From Rhynchonema sp. JSB1_4 (lineage: Eukaryota; Nematoda; Chromadorea; Monhysterida; Xyalidae), in assembly GCA_030248065.1 (NCBI GenBank), contig JASAMV010002020.1:1-64000 (forward strand): a stretch of 64,000 bases of DNA, read 5' to 3'. Positions 36,843 to 48,917 of the stretch are shown here, in pieces. The notes beneath the pieces are model-generated. The model searched no databases. It saw only the letters and a list, made by a program, of their open reading frames with translations, and was not told the origin of the DNA. Numbering within the stretch: position 1 is the first letter of the stretch; each line of letters begins with the position of its first letter. The translations under genes were made by a program, and so were the position numbers.

Positions 36843-39405
36843 ATGACAAAATTTGGCCGGCTGCTTCTGTTCTGCACGACTACAGCCTTGTACATGCGAT
36901 CTGAGGAAATAGAGTCTACCACCACAGGTGCATATTGTTATGGAATGTTTTTTGTGCTGTTTTATTTGGAAACATTGATCAAAGTAGTGACTTGTCGTTA
37001 TTGCAGTGCTTCAATCCTGACAAGATTACGTTTCATATACCTAGATTGAAAGTGTTTTCATGCGGCGAGTCCCAATACACAGTCATGCGCGTTGCCTGCC
37101 TGCCCTCATTTTGCTCCGTTTTAACGGACCACCGGTGCACCATGGTCATCGTCAGTGCGAGCTGACCAGTGTGACATAACCCTGCGAAGTTAATTAGCAT
37201 TTTTTCACCAGTTTCGCCACCCACAACCCCACCGAACGGCACTGACGAGGTTGAATTGATCACGAATCTAACAGCCAGCCTGGCCGCTCAATTGGTGATT
37301 GACGAAAATCGAATCATCAAAAACATCGGCATCGAGTTCCCAGACTGGCACACGCACGCAGCGCCGACTAATGGGGGGCCGGTCGGACCGCCGCGTGATG
37401 TTTCACGAACTGCAATAAAGGTACACATTCAGGAACGTTGGTGTCTTTCTGCCAGTTGCTGAAAAGTATTGGATAATCTCTAGATTATTGGGAAAGATTT
37501 TGCCGGTCTTCAGATCCAGGTTACCACAGCACTTCCACGAGGCACGACCTTTTCCGACGTTAACAAGACGCCAACTGTTGAGGTTCCTATTTTTCGCGTT
37601 TTTTTCTTGGTTGAATTTTATGAAATTCGGACGCCAGATTATTGTGTCGTTTGCAGTGCATTCGGCGTTTGGTGCACGATCTGAACGACCGAGAATACAG
37701 CAACACAATTATCATCTCGTTCGATACTGATAAGGTGCGTGGCGAAGTATACGTTTCATTTGTGTTTGTATTGTTTCAGTTGGAGCAGTTTTTCTTCACG
37801 AGGTTTTGAATGAAGCAGCTGACCCAATTTTAAGGTTCTCCCGTTCCCTCCCACCGTTCTTGATGAGTCGCTGCCCTTCATTTATCGAGCATGTGAAATC
37901 TGGCGTCCATTCTTATTGAGACATTTGCGAAATTTGCATTGGTTGGAGAAATTTAATTTTTCCCCCAAAAAAAACGACACAAATCTTTCCAAAAATTCTC
38001 AACGATTTCCAGTCCGTCCAACAACGACTGTCAAGTGCAGCTGGCCATCATATCGCAATATTCAATCATCGAAGTCGACAAATTGCAATTTGCGATACTC
38101 GTCGAAACGAAACGACTGGGATTCAATGACCCGATCACTGTCTCGGCCGAGACGCTTAACGCGCTTGTGCAGACTGATCCCATTTGGGTGAGGCGGGCGA
38201 TATTTCACGTTAAGCTGATTTGTGTTGGTCTTTGTTTGTTTGGTCTTCAACGCAGTCCGACCAGAAGTACAGTTCCGGGTGCAATTCTAGGCTGAAAGTT
38301 GAAGTCGCGTGCACTCGAAGTTACTTCGACTTTTGCCTATACTTTGCACTGTTTCGCACGCGCGTGCACGCGACTTCAACTTTCAGCCTAGAATTGCACC
38401 CGGTACTGTAGTGTCCTAAATGAGCGCAAGGAAATGCATGTACATATAGTTTATGCACGACAGTGGGTTGCGTTGACATCCAGTGTTGACGACGTGCGTG
38501 AACCACATTAATATAAGCCCGCACAGTAATTTTACCACTCTTTTTTTGATCGAGGTCATTTGTGGATATTCGCACGACTGTGAACTCCCGTTGAAATCGG
38601 CCACCAAAACACACACACCCCTGAATCGCGGGATCGATACATGATCGGCCTTGGCAGAAACTCGAAAATCAAACTATACGGCACCTTATTTTACAGGGTG
38701 ATATTCTCAGCTACGACCTCTATGAATCGACCACAGCTCAACCCGACCCACCAACCACTGACCAGCCGGCTGATGTTTCACAGGAGATACGAGACTACGT
38801 CGATGTGGAGCATAATTTGGAAGAATTGGATATTACGGGTCGCAAACAGCAAAATGTCGAAATTGAGGTGCGCGACTTTTTTTGCCAGTTTTGTCGTCGC
38901 GTATCCTACCCACTGATGAGTGCACAAAGCTACATACCTAACTTCAACACATTTTGGAGCACCGCAGTCGATAATCAATTCGTACGTTCATCCAAGCCTT
39001 CTAAGCTTACTGATACGCAGTTTGTATCTGGTCATGTGACTGCAATGCGCACGTACTTGTATGTGTACAGTATCTTATCTGGTGCAATCACACTGACAAT
39101 GTCCCGGTGTTTTTCTGTCTGTGAAAGAAAGACGCGCAACCCAAAAAAGCGCACTTGTTGTGCAAATTCACAGTGTCTGCAACCAACCCCAGGTGCCCGC
39201 CACCCATTCCCCCACCCATTCGGAGGCCGATCGTCATTCAGTGATGAACACGGTCGAGGTGCCGAGTGGTCACAATGCGTACACACATGAGATTGTGATC
39301 AGTGCGTGTGCTGCACTCGGGTTCATCGCACTGATGAGCGCCTGCATCCTGCTAGTTATCGCTCGATACAAATACACTCGCACGCGAAGCTGGAGTTTGA
39401 ATTAG
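36843..39405 (+). CDS. Type I single-pass membrane protein, unknown family
   Basis: Six exons with matching phases: 36843-36927, 37212-37420, 37657-37734, 38041-38187, 38697-38867 and 39193-39405 (TAG). The start exon gives MTKFGRLLLFCTTTALYM, a plausible signal peptide. A Thr/Pro-rich stretch (SPPTTPPNGTDE) follows, then about 200 residues with candidate N-glycosylation sites (NGT, NLT). A single hydrophobic segment ISACAALGFIALMSACILLV is followed by a basic stop-transfer RYKYTRTR and a tail of about a dozen residues. Total about 300 residues. I do not recognise the ectodomain. The alpha/beta-looking middle (IIISFDTDK, LAIISQYSIIEVDK) might be a SEA-like fold, which is a guess. The next gene, TSPO, is convergent. 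Two exons contain the GATGTTTCA motif. Confidence 0.7.
38268..38411. mobile_element. Short palindromic MITE in intron 4
   Basis: TACAGTTCCGGGTGCAATTC faces GAATTGCACCCGGTACTGTA about 100 bp away, with further pairing inwards (CTAGGCTGAAAGTTGAAGTC). The TA flanks suggest a Tc1/mariner-type target. Confidence 0.6.
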
Positions 39406-40270
39406 GGAATGGAGCACAAGGTATGTATGTACGAGAGAGCCGATTGCCAAATCTTCGGTATCGTGCAATGATTGGGTCACCACGAGAGTTTCGGTCACTA
39501 TAAATTCAGTGGACAAACACACTGATTACAATTTAAAATAGGACTTGTCGGTCAATATATTGGGCGGGGGCTAACAAGAGGTTGGTTGTGAGTTGTTCGT
39601 GTTCGTAGAGGTCAAAAAAGGGCTAATTTACGGTTCAGGGTCCCGATCCCTTTAGGACTGTCAGCGTGCGCTGAAAACAAAACAATGCCCTTTTCAGTGT
39701 AGAAATGAACATAACACCCCAACCTCCACAAAAATGGTTCTACTTCAGTGGACAACGAAAAACGCGTCCACCAGCCGTCAACAGTTGATGACGCCTCGAC
39801 GCACACAATACAGCCAGGTGACTTGTACGTCGAACAATTCAACACTCGACTACGGACGTGGACCGACGCCGTACTACTACCCTTAACCGAAATTAACACT
39901 GGACATTGAAACGTTACACTTGAGATTGCGACTTCGTACAATCATGCCAAATGCAAGACTTGGTACGTCATAGACATATTGTATTTCTATCATTCTGACT
40001 TAATTCTGTCCCCGACTGCGGCGCAAAGGACTTTCGACTAACTTTCCACATTTGACGTGCTTGTCGTTTTGACCAGTGCGCATTTCCTGCTAATGATTGT
40101 TGGTCTGAATTGTTGGAGATTCTATCGTCGATAAAAATTGAAAGTTTAGAATCTGCGAGTTTCCGCTTCGCTACCGATATTCTACTTGTCATTCTTTAAA
40201 AGGTTTTAAATAAATGTAAAACTGGCCAAAATTAATAATTTAATCACATCGGATCAAGAGACCAACAATC
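39406..40270. other. Spacer between convergent genes
   Basis: It holds the 3' ends of two converging genes. No further gene or repeat recognised. Confidence 0.4.
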
Positions 40271-41248
40271 TCAATAATAGCGGGCGGCAGTGATATTCGT
40301 GCCATTCAATGGCAAGTGACAACCATTCAAATCACAAATCGCGTAGTTGAGGGCTGTAGCAAATGACACCCACACAAGATAGGGCCACATCAGGCCGAAT
40401 GCCACTTTGCTAGGTGTGTAGAATGTGATTAAACAGCCAACGATCAGGCCCCAGAGCAGCGAAATGTCGATTAAGGCCTGTGAATAAGTCAAATATGCAC
40501 GCATCTTGCGTTGATGAAAAATTTGGTGTCATTTTTCTGCATCAAAATTAGTGGTTTTTCACAAAAATCTTATGTAAGCCACAACTTACGATTTTTATGA
40601 GATTCTTTGGCAGCAAATTTAGCCGAACTTACCCCGCAACATGCTCCGACTTTGAAAAACAAGGGCGACCATAAAAAGTTGCTGACCAACTGAATATAGA
40701 AGATAATTGCTGGCACCTGTTGCAATACAAGAGTTTAGGGATGAATCATTCGGGTTCGGAAACAGCGACTAAAAGTCAAATCACCGTGTGACTGTTTATT
40801 CCACCGCCCATTTTCCAGACCAGAAATGATGCCACGCCCATGGCAATGTACAAAATCGTCCAAACTGGCGCAAACAGCCAACCGGGTGGTGACCATGGGG
40901 GTTTCGGATAGCTGCCATCCTGTAAATATGAAATCGCGACAGGGTTTCAGGGAATGCCAGGACGTCCTCGTGTGATAAAAGCCTTGTCACAGAAAACGAC
41001 CTTGCTGCCGACAGCCTGCATAAAGCACAGATCGTGTGTGGAAAATTACAGCACGCAATGTGTGCGTGTTGCTGTTTCACTCAGCTTTCTGTGGTTTTAC
41101 CACAGATAACGTCTGAAAAACCACACGTCTTTCCCATTAAGCAACAGACCTTGTAGCCGACAGCGCCAAACACGAATCCAACAATGAACCCGCCGACCAC
41201 TGGAATGAGGACAGCGATGACCAGAACGATCCAATCCAGTACCGTCAT
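40271..41248 (-). CDS. TSPO: Translocator protein (TSPO/MBR family), complete
   Basis: Four exons, all phase 0: 41150-41248, 40785-40919, 40633-40716 and 40271-40477, encoding 174 residues, close to the usual ~170. The family signature is clear: PKPPWSPPGWLFAPVWTILY (compare KPSWHPPHWVLGPVWGTLY), then AMGVASFLVWK, NFLWSPLFF (compare NWAWPPIFF) and PYLVWVSFATALNYAI (compare PYLAWLAFATTLNYCV). Five membrane helices are expected. TSPO sits in the outer mitochondrial membrane and binds cholesterol and porphyrins. The start is the first ATG of exon 1, which gives a hydrophobic first helix (VLDWIVLVIAVLIPVVGGFI). A palindromic TTAA element begins 25 bp upstream of the ATG, so promoter or 5' leader may derive from it. 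No broken motif seen. Confidence 0.95.
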
Positions 41249-41272
41249 ACCGAAAACCGTTTCGCGCCTTAA

Positions 41273-42343
41273 AGCTGCTGGTCAACAACCCATCGACCTC
41301 GCTTAATCTTGGGGGCAGTGCACATTAAGAAAGGTGGGGTATCGTGTTACTCGACTCTGACTTGGAGAGTCGATTCGTTGCTTCCTGATGTTTCACGGCC
41401 GGGTTGAAGTTTGCCCCTCAATGAAAAAATGCAAAAGTTATGCCGGCTTCCCGTGGAAAGCACAATTCACGGCGACGTTTAAGAATTTCAGAATATCAAG
41501 CACAAACATTTATTTCATCGGTATGATATACGGCTTTGCAGGAAACAGCTTGCATCCTAAATGAGAAAACATTTAGTTCCAAAAACTTGGTGTTTTTTGG
41601 TCACCGTTTTCTTCGTCGATAATTTTAAGCATCGGTGATTAACCAGCAAATGTGTTGATGGGACACAAAAATCCTCTAGTTACTGTCCACATATCCTGTG
41701 CTTTTGAGTTCTCTGCACCAAACACAGCTAATACAATAATCCGGACAACATGCGCAAGTCGGTCATTATCAGCGCGCGCGCTCAAAAACAACGTGCAGAT
41801 TCGAGCACTCAAAAATGTTTTGTCTTTTTTGGGGTCGCGCACGCCCATAATGACCGACTTGCGCATGTTGTCCGAATTATTGCGTTAGCTGTGTTTGGTG
41901 CAGAGAACTCAAAAGCACAGGTTATGTACACAGTAATTAGAGGATTTTTGTGTCCGATCAACACATTTGCTGGTCAATCGCAGATGCTTAAAATTATCGG
42001 CGAAGAAAACGGTGACCAAAAAACACCAGGTTTTTGGAACTAAATGACTTCTCCTTCAGGATACAAGCCGTTTCCTGCAAAGCTGTATATCATACTGATG
42101 AAACAAACGTTGGTGCTTGATATTCTGAAATTATTAAACGTTGCAGCGAATTGTCTTTTCCACGGAAACCCGGCATAATTTTTGCATTTTTTCACTGAGG
42201 GGCAAACTTCAACCCGGCCGTGAAACATCAGGAAGCAACCAGTCGACTCCCCAAGTCAGGGTCGAGTAACACCATATTCCACCTTTGTTCAGGTGCACTG
42301 CCCCCAAGATTAAACGAAGTCGATGGGTTGTTGACCAGCACCT
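41273..42343. mobile_element. TTAA/AGCTGCTGG palindromic element (full copy) upstream of TSPO
   Basis: TTAA lies at 41269-41272 and 42344-42347, with ends AGCTGCTGGTCAACAACCC and GGGTTGTTGACCAGCACCT. The 1,071-bp element is a near-complete inverted repeat with a short centre at about 41,810. The arms share TGATGTTTCACGGCCGGGTT. No coding sequence. Confidence 0.8.
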
Positions 42344-42347
42344 TTAA

Positions 42348-42945
42348 GAAGAGAAATAATAGCACAAACGCCATAAACTCACTTTGTAAAAAGATAAATT
42401 TCAAACAAATTATTATTAAAAAAATTATTTTTAAGAAATTGTTAATTTTTAGTACTATTGTGATTCAGAAAAGAAAAAAGAATATCATAAAAGCACACGA
42501 AATAAAATAGTTTTAAGACGTACATGCATATGATATTGAGAGATGTGGACAATTGGATAAAAGTTACAAATAATAAAAATAAAAAATAAAATTCGGTACT
42601 ATCATGGTTTTATGAGAAACTGGGTGTTTGTAAAATGGGGAGTCAAATAATACGCAAGAAATAAACTGAACAAAAGACATGAGATTCACTATACCTACCC
42701 ATGCATGTACAGATAACGGTAAGTTGACAACATCAGCGTGGGGTAAACAAACAGACCACTACAAATGCAAACGAACACGTTTACAAACAACATAAAACAA
42801 TCGAAGTCACTTTCCACTTTTATAAATCAACGAACGGGTGGAGCCAGCAGGGCTAAATGTGCCGATTTGTGGTTGTGCCTCTCACAGGCGCACCAAGATT
42901 TGATTTAGCTGTACGGTTCGTGCCGGTTTGACCTGCAACACAGCG
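42348..42945. other. AT-rich intergenic DNA
   Basis: No gene or repeat recognised. Confidence 0.4.
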
Positions 42946-45900
42946 TTACGGAAATATGTGAGGTTTTGTCACACACAGAATGTGTTGTTTTGGGCGCGGT
43001 AGTCTTGATTCCGTGATCTTCTTACCTGTGCTAGCAGCAGCTGCCACCATAGCCGGATCATCACGACACAGCGTTTTGGTCACTTCCATACGCAACATCT
43101 TCGAACTCGCAAGCATCACCTTAAAGCTGCTGGTCAACAACCCATCGATCACGTTTAATCTTGGGGGCAGTGCACATAAACAAAGGTGGAATATCGTGGT
43201 CGCTTTCAGTAAAAAAAGGGCCCAAAATCACTTTCTCGAGAAAAATGCGTTTGAAGTTAGATTGACAGTATTTCCATGATGGTTTGGTTTAGTAGGCTGA
43301 TGTTTGGTAGGATTATGCAAGTGAGCATGCTCATCATCATCATGAAAGTAAAAGTAGCGCTTGAAACATCGGATCTAAGCAAAAGCAAAGCAATTTGGGG
43401 GTTAACTTCTTTTGACCAAAAAATATATATAGCATATGTCACTTGCCGAAGTGGCTGAAAATCGAAAAACAAACTAACCCAACATTTTCTCTTTCATTGT
43501 TTTTTGCCTCAACAGAAAGCAGCCAAAGCTCAGAATGATGATTGTAACTACCGGAGTTTTCCACTTAAAGCCCCCCCCCCGAATAGAGCCCTCGGTCGCT
43601 CTAAGTGGAAAATTTTCCACTTAAATCCCCCGGGGGCTCTAATAGGATTTATTTTTTACGGACCATTGATTTTACGGTCCAAACTAGTGTAAGAATGACC
43701 AAAATACCGCACTTTTCTGTTGTTTTACCAACGTTTTGCCACGTTTAGATGAAGATCCTCACAATCAGGTTGAAATATGGTATCAGAATGTCAAAATGCT
43801 GGCCTAAAGTGTCCCTACTGACAACGATGAAAACACCCAGTTTTCCGCTTAAAGCCCCCGAGGGCTGTAAGTGGAAACATTTCCACTTAAAGCCCCCGGG
43901 GGCTCTAATTGGATTTTTTCTTTCTGGTCGGAGGGTCCATTTTCCACCAATTTCCACGCATAGAGCCCCCTGGTCTTTAAGTGGAAAACTCCGGTATGGT
44001 TTCCACAAAACGGTGGTGGTTAGTCACTTATGCTTAAAATTATAGACGAAGGAAACGGTGACCAAAAAACACCAGGTTTATGGAACTAAATGAGTTTTTC
44101 CTTCAGGTTGCAAGCTGTTTCCTGTATATCATGCTGATAATGTTGGTGTTTAATATTCTGAAATTATTAAACGTTGCCGTGAATTGTCCTTTCCACGGAA
44201 ACCCGGCATAACTTTTGCATTTTTTACTGAGGGGCAAGCTTCAAGCAGACCGTGAAACATCAGGAAGTAACCAATCGACTCCCCAAGTCAGCGTCCAGTG
44301 ACACGATATTCCACCTTTGTTTATGTGCACTGCCCCCAAGATTAAACGTGGTCGATGGGTTGTTGACCAACAGCTTTAAAGGGCTCGGGACACCACCGAA
44401 GGAAGGACAGCAGAGCGCAGTGTTACACATCGTTGGAAAGCACTGTGTGTGACAGCATATGTCACGCACAAATGTTAGGCTCCTTAGAGATTCGCTATCT
44501 CTTGGTAGAGCGACTTTTCGTTCCAGAAAAAAGTGATTTTTTTCACAACTCTTGAAACGACCGGTGCAGAAACCACAAATGAGTTGAAAGTCAAGAACAC
44601 GTGGATAGGATTACAACGGCTTCTGGATAACTTTTCATGAGAATATCAGTCGCTCAAAGCATTGCTTCACTCGGTGAGGCTGCGAAACGTTACAAAAAAT
44701 CGGCCATACATCGGGGCTTGTTATACATAGTTCGAAAGTTACTCCCGGTCCCGAGATGCATTGTTTGGTGCTGTCACATTTACAATAGCTGTTAACAATA
44801 AGCATTTATAGCTGAATATCATATTCAGTTAGTATGGCTTCCCCGAGAGATCTGTAGACCTTGGGGTCTTCGGATCTTGATAGGTTGTTAAACCAGACGT
44901 TTCTCTCATTTTCTTGTTTCGAATCCGATACAATCTGTAGCCTTTATGTGTCACAATTCTGGCGATGAATGTAACCACCTAATTTAGCGGCAATTTAATG
45001 GATTTTTAGGCCTGTCACGGAGCTAGCCAATAGCTAAAAGATTTAAAAACCTTATTTTCTGGTACTTTCGGCGATGCTCTATTTCCCCATGGCATTCTTA
45101 TTTCCGCAGCGCTAAACGTGGCCTCAAAATTTAGAGACAAACTTGTGTTCTGGAAAAATAAGGCCGATTTTTGGAACGTTTCGCACCCTCACCGTGTGAA
45201 GCAATGCTTTGAGCGACTGAAGTTGTGATGTTAAGTTATTCAGAAGCTGTTGTAATCCTATCCACGTGTTACTTGACCTTCAACTCATTTGGCGTTTCTG
45301 CACCGGTCGTTCCAATTTGTGCAAAAATTCCCTTTTTTGGAACGAAAAGTCGCTCTACCAAGAGATAGCGAATCTCCAAGGAGCTTAAAATTTGTGCGTG
45401 ACATAGGCTGTCGGCATGCTTTCCAACGGTATGTAACAATATGTCCTGCTACCCTTCTTTCGGCTATGTCCCGAGCCCTTTAAACAATCGATTTTTACAC
45501 GTTTGGTGTGAATTTGACCCTGAACATGACGCAAAAAAACACCGCCAACCAGCGACGAGCTGTAGTAGTTGATCAACTCGACGTTCATGAACAGCCGCAT
45601 ACCTGTGTTGACGTCGGCCTGAAACACGAAAACAGTACAGTTGGCTTCGGACATAAATTTTTGAAGCGTGCAGACAAATCGGCTTAAAACTCGCATGGCA
45701 CGACACAGAGAAAGCAAATTAAAATATGACTAGGCCAATCACGAGCAGTTCAATTTGACTGTGAACGTTCAAATTATAATCAGAGAGCCACCGTACCCCA
45801 GGTCCGTCTTCAGTCATCGCCTTTTCGATATATCCGGTGGAGGCGGCAGCAACAACATGGCCAATGAGCGTAGTGCCATAGGCAGCAGGAACAATGACAT

Positions 45901-48539
45901 CAATGCACCCTGCACAAAGTTAGAGTTTGCCATGAAATTCGCATATTTCACTTTGGGCGCGGCCATGCAAACGCGGGCGCGGGTCGCGGGTCAGAAAAAT
46001 ATTCTATGTTTTAGACCCGCTCCGCGTTTGCATGGCCGCACTTGCGGGCGCGGGTCGCGGGTCAGAAAAATATTCTATGTCCCAGACCCGCGCCCGCGTT
46101 TGCATGGCCGCACTTGCGGGCGCGGGTCGCGGGTCAGAAAAATATTCTATGTCCCAGACCCGCGCCCGCGTTTGCATGGCCGCACTTGCGGGCGCGGGTC
46201 GCGGGTCGCTCGAAACATTTCTTTGGCTGGGCTTGTAGCGCGCGAAAACCACAGTTTTAAAGCAGACGAACTGTTCAGTCTAGTCGCCACAATAAATTCT
46301 GTTCTTTAGTGCAGTGCATTATGCCGGCTGTTGGCTAGAGAGTGATGTTTAAGCCTTCCCTGTTGCCTGCCACCAATATCATGAAACATTCCCACGTGCG
46401 CGTGTTTTGCTGTGATACGTGTCAGTCGGGCTGTGGTTGGTTTGTGAGCTGGCATATTTACGTGGCTGTTGGAGATAACGTGTTGTTTAGTGAACGTCGT
46501 GACCTTGAATGTTTCAAGGTCTGCTTGTCGCGCTGGAACAATTCGTTGAAATTCGAAATCTAAAGAAAAGCGAAATTCCATAGTTAGTGGTGTTGCACGT
46601 TTCATGCGAAACATTCATTCGCCTTGACTCCTTTTTGATCAAGCAGTTTGCCTGAATGCGCAGGTATAAATTGGGCTGGTCCGCCGCACACTTTGTTCCC
46701 GGATGTTCTTCTTAAAGTGCATCTCCTGGTCGCATGCTGCAGATTGGGTTCTTGGTGCGTGAGAGTTTAATAACGCCCTGAACAATATTCAAATGCGTGC
46801 AAAGTTTGAAGGCGGTTTGAAATGCGAAAGGCCCCCTTTAAAACTCTACAGTTTTCGCGCGCTACAAGCCCAGCCAAAGAAATGTTTCGACTGACCCGCG
46901 ACCCGCGCCCGCAAGTGCGGCCATGCAAACGCGGGCGCGGGTCTGGGACATAGAATATTTTTCTGACCCGCGACCCGCGCCCGCAAGTGCGGCCATGCAA
47001 ACGCGGGCGCGGGTCTGGGACATAGAATATTTTTCTGACCCGCGACCCGCGCCCGCAAGTGCGGCCATGCAAACGCGGAGCGGGCCTAAAACATAGAATA
47101 TTTTTCTGACCCGCGACCCGCGCCCGCAAGTGCGGCCATGCAAACGCGGAGCGGGTCTAAAACATAGAATATTTTTCTGACCCGCGACCCGCGCCCGCGT
47201 TTGCATGGCCGCGCCCTTTGTTCCTACCGTGTGCCGATTTCTCTTGTGTGAAAATGTTGGATCCACAAAATATTTGTAAGTCTAGGTGTGATTTCCTCCG
47301 ATAGTACTGTGCCAACACGTGTAAAAACTTTGCATGTGCCCATACCTGCACGGCCAAACGTTTTTCAACTGCATGTGCCTGCTTCTCCTGTTCCACGTTT
47401 TGCTTTGACGCAGCCGTGCTGCCGTGCGCCTTGCTAAGTGCCGCCTGCTTGTTCTCTGGAATTATTTGGAAATCAACGTTTTTGCAATTATTTAAAATTG
47501 TGATGTAACTTTTGCCAACTTTGTTGTTCTATTTTGGCGTCGTTGTGTCGCTTGACCTTGATGAATAACAGCGTGTAAGCCACTCCGACCGCCAAAGTTG
47601 CCAGAAAATGCTGAAAAGGATAGTTTCCACGCCCACTTTTAAACGCATTATTTTATAATAAATTCTTTGTGATATTGAATACACACCTTTGCCGAATCGA
47701 TCGATATGAAAATCGTAGCGGAACTGAACCGTGGTTGCAAGACCTTAATTTGGGCAATGTGCTACAAATTAACACCCGTAGTGTGAAAAAATGTACAGTC
47801 GTGACAAAGTTTTTTATACCGTTTTATTGAGAGTGTCACTCCAAACACGATTCAACGCTGGTCGATGCAACGCCGCAGACACCACGGAAAACACCCATTG
47901 GAGTGTAATCGCTGTGATTGTGGTCTTCTTGGTCCAGTACTGTGTCGAATCGATTTCAAGCAGTGTGATTTATAGAACAAGATTCAAAACAAAAGTAATG
48001 GAAGCTCTGCTATTTACGTGTTGGACTAACTCCGAAAATATGCAGCGTGAGCAGAACATGCCTTCTGCATTTACCCCGAATTGTGTATCTAACAACCACG
48101 AATCTTTCCCAGAGACACTGACTGATCATCAAGGCTATGCTAAAAAAATGCTATAAAAAAGAAATGTTGCGGCGACACCTATATTACCTTCTTTGCGGTC
48201 ATTGGTTTCAGCGTGAACACGAGTCGATTGATCGCAATCACGAATATTCTCCATAGATTGGTGTTTTGAAAAAGAATTGTGCAAAAATCAACGATCACGC
48301 CCGACCAGCGAATCGACACCAGAACGTCATTCTCATAGATCAGACTGGGCACTGCAAAAAGTTTATTGGTTAGTGTATGAAAGCATGTGAAAATACAGTA
48401 GCCTGTCCTGGGATACCGTACCCCAACGTTCAGTACCCCAAACTTACTCATCGGCAACTCCAGTACACCAACGCCGATGATTTTTGCGAAACAAAACAAC
48501 GCATCTCCGGTCAGCAGCGAGACGGACAGCGTGAAGTAT
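42946..48539 (-). CDS. Unidentified multi-exon membrane-associated gene, 5' end broken
   Basis: In transcript order, exons are 48539-48448 (truncated at its start), 48351-48188, 47761-47687, 47610-47520, 47455-47346, an unseen stretch, 45909-45797, one starting near 45618 (ADVNTGMRLFMNVELINYY), and a frame near 43115-43020 (SKMLRMEVTKTLCRDDP). Phases agree across the first five. The sequence has hydrophobic segments (LLTGDALFCFAKIIGVGVLE and ATLAVGVAYTLLF), then a basic/acidic coiled-coil-like stretch (EQEKQAHAVEKRLAVQ). I do not recognise the family. The first exon's frame runs into a stop exactly at 48,540, where the segmental duplication begins, so the 5' end appears cut off there. Introns hold a GC-rich inverted array and TTAA palindromes. 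One palindrome abuts exon sequence near 45,480, which may damage the gene. Confidence 0.45.
43125..44375. mobile_element. TTAA/AGCTGCTGG palindromic element (copy with insertion)
   Basis: It begins after TTAA (43121-43124) with AGCTGCTGGTCAACAACCC and ends ...TTGACCAACAGCT before TTAA (44376-44379). The left arm is shortened and the centre holds another element (43552-43994). Confidence 0.75.
43552..43994. mobile_element. TA-flanked MITE, CCGGAGTTTTCC ends, nested
   Basis: The ends CCGGAGTTTTCCACTTAAAG and GGAAAACTCCGG have TA on both sides, as for Tc1/mariner-type insertion. The interior repeats AAGCCCCCGGGGGCTCTAA-like blocks about four times. A 120-bp relative lies at 59822-59941. Confidence 0.7.
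44380..45479. mobile_element. TTAA-flanked palindromic element abutting the previous one
   Basis: The ends AGGGCTCGGGACA and TGTCCCGAGCCCT are flanked by TTAA at 44376-44379 (shared with the neighbouring element) and 45480-45483. The arms pair over several hundred bases (GAGATTCGCTATCTCTTGG faces CCAAGAGATAGCGAATCTC). 1,100 bp, no coding sequence. Confidence 0.8.
45955..47216. repeat. GC-rich 72-bp tandem repeat in inverted arrays
   Basis: The ends GGGCGCGGCCATGCAAACGC and its inverse bound the block. The left side has about three units with a 71-72-bp period, each containing GCGGGTCAGAAAAATATTC. The right side has about four units in the opposite direction. Between them (about 46260-46838) lies a TTAA-type palindrome related to the one at 20295-20938. 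Long frames in most reading frames are a composition artefact. The block sits in an intron of the unidentified minus-strand gene. Confidence 0.8.
46260..46838. mobile_element. TTAA-flanked element between the GC-rich arms
   Basis: TTAA lies at each edge (about 46256 and 46839). It shares with the element at 20.3-20.9 kb the phrases AAAGAAAAGCGAAATTC and TTTGCCTGAATGCGCAGGTA. No coding sequence. Confidence 0.6.
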
Positions 48540-48917
48540 ACGATTCAGGGTCTGAACCATGGTTTTAATTTTTGTCTGGTCACGGCTGAAATGCAGAAAA
48601 TTATGGAATCTTTGGTGTTGTTATTGTTGTTGTTGTTGCCCGTTTCTTTCAAAATATATTGGTTTTCTCATTCCTAAACGCAAGTTCAACACGTGGTGCT
48701 CTGTTTCAGCAAGTTCCAGAAACGTGTGTGCAACCAGGGTGTGTGCTTGGTTGCTGAGGTATACAAGCGCACCCATACATATATGGAAACGCATTTGCTC
48801 TTGCATGCAAAGCTAAATTTATACAACTCTAGCGACATTTAGGCCAAACATTTGTCAAGGAACCAAAAAAACTCAAAATGCATCTTCCAGCAAATTCTAC
48901 CACACTGACACTAAAAA

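Noticed and set aside
44641..45485. Short frames and palindromes near 45 kb as genes
   Set aside because: They fall within the inverted arms of the TTAA element and have no family resemblance.
45755..47266. Overlapping frames rich in Arg, Ala and Gly in the GC-rich block
   Set aside because: All are read-throughs of the 72-bp repeat in several frames, symmetrical in the two arms.
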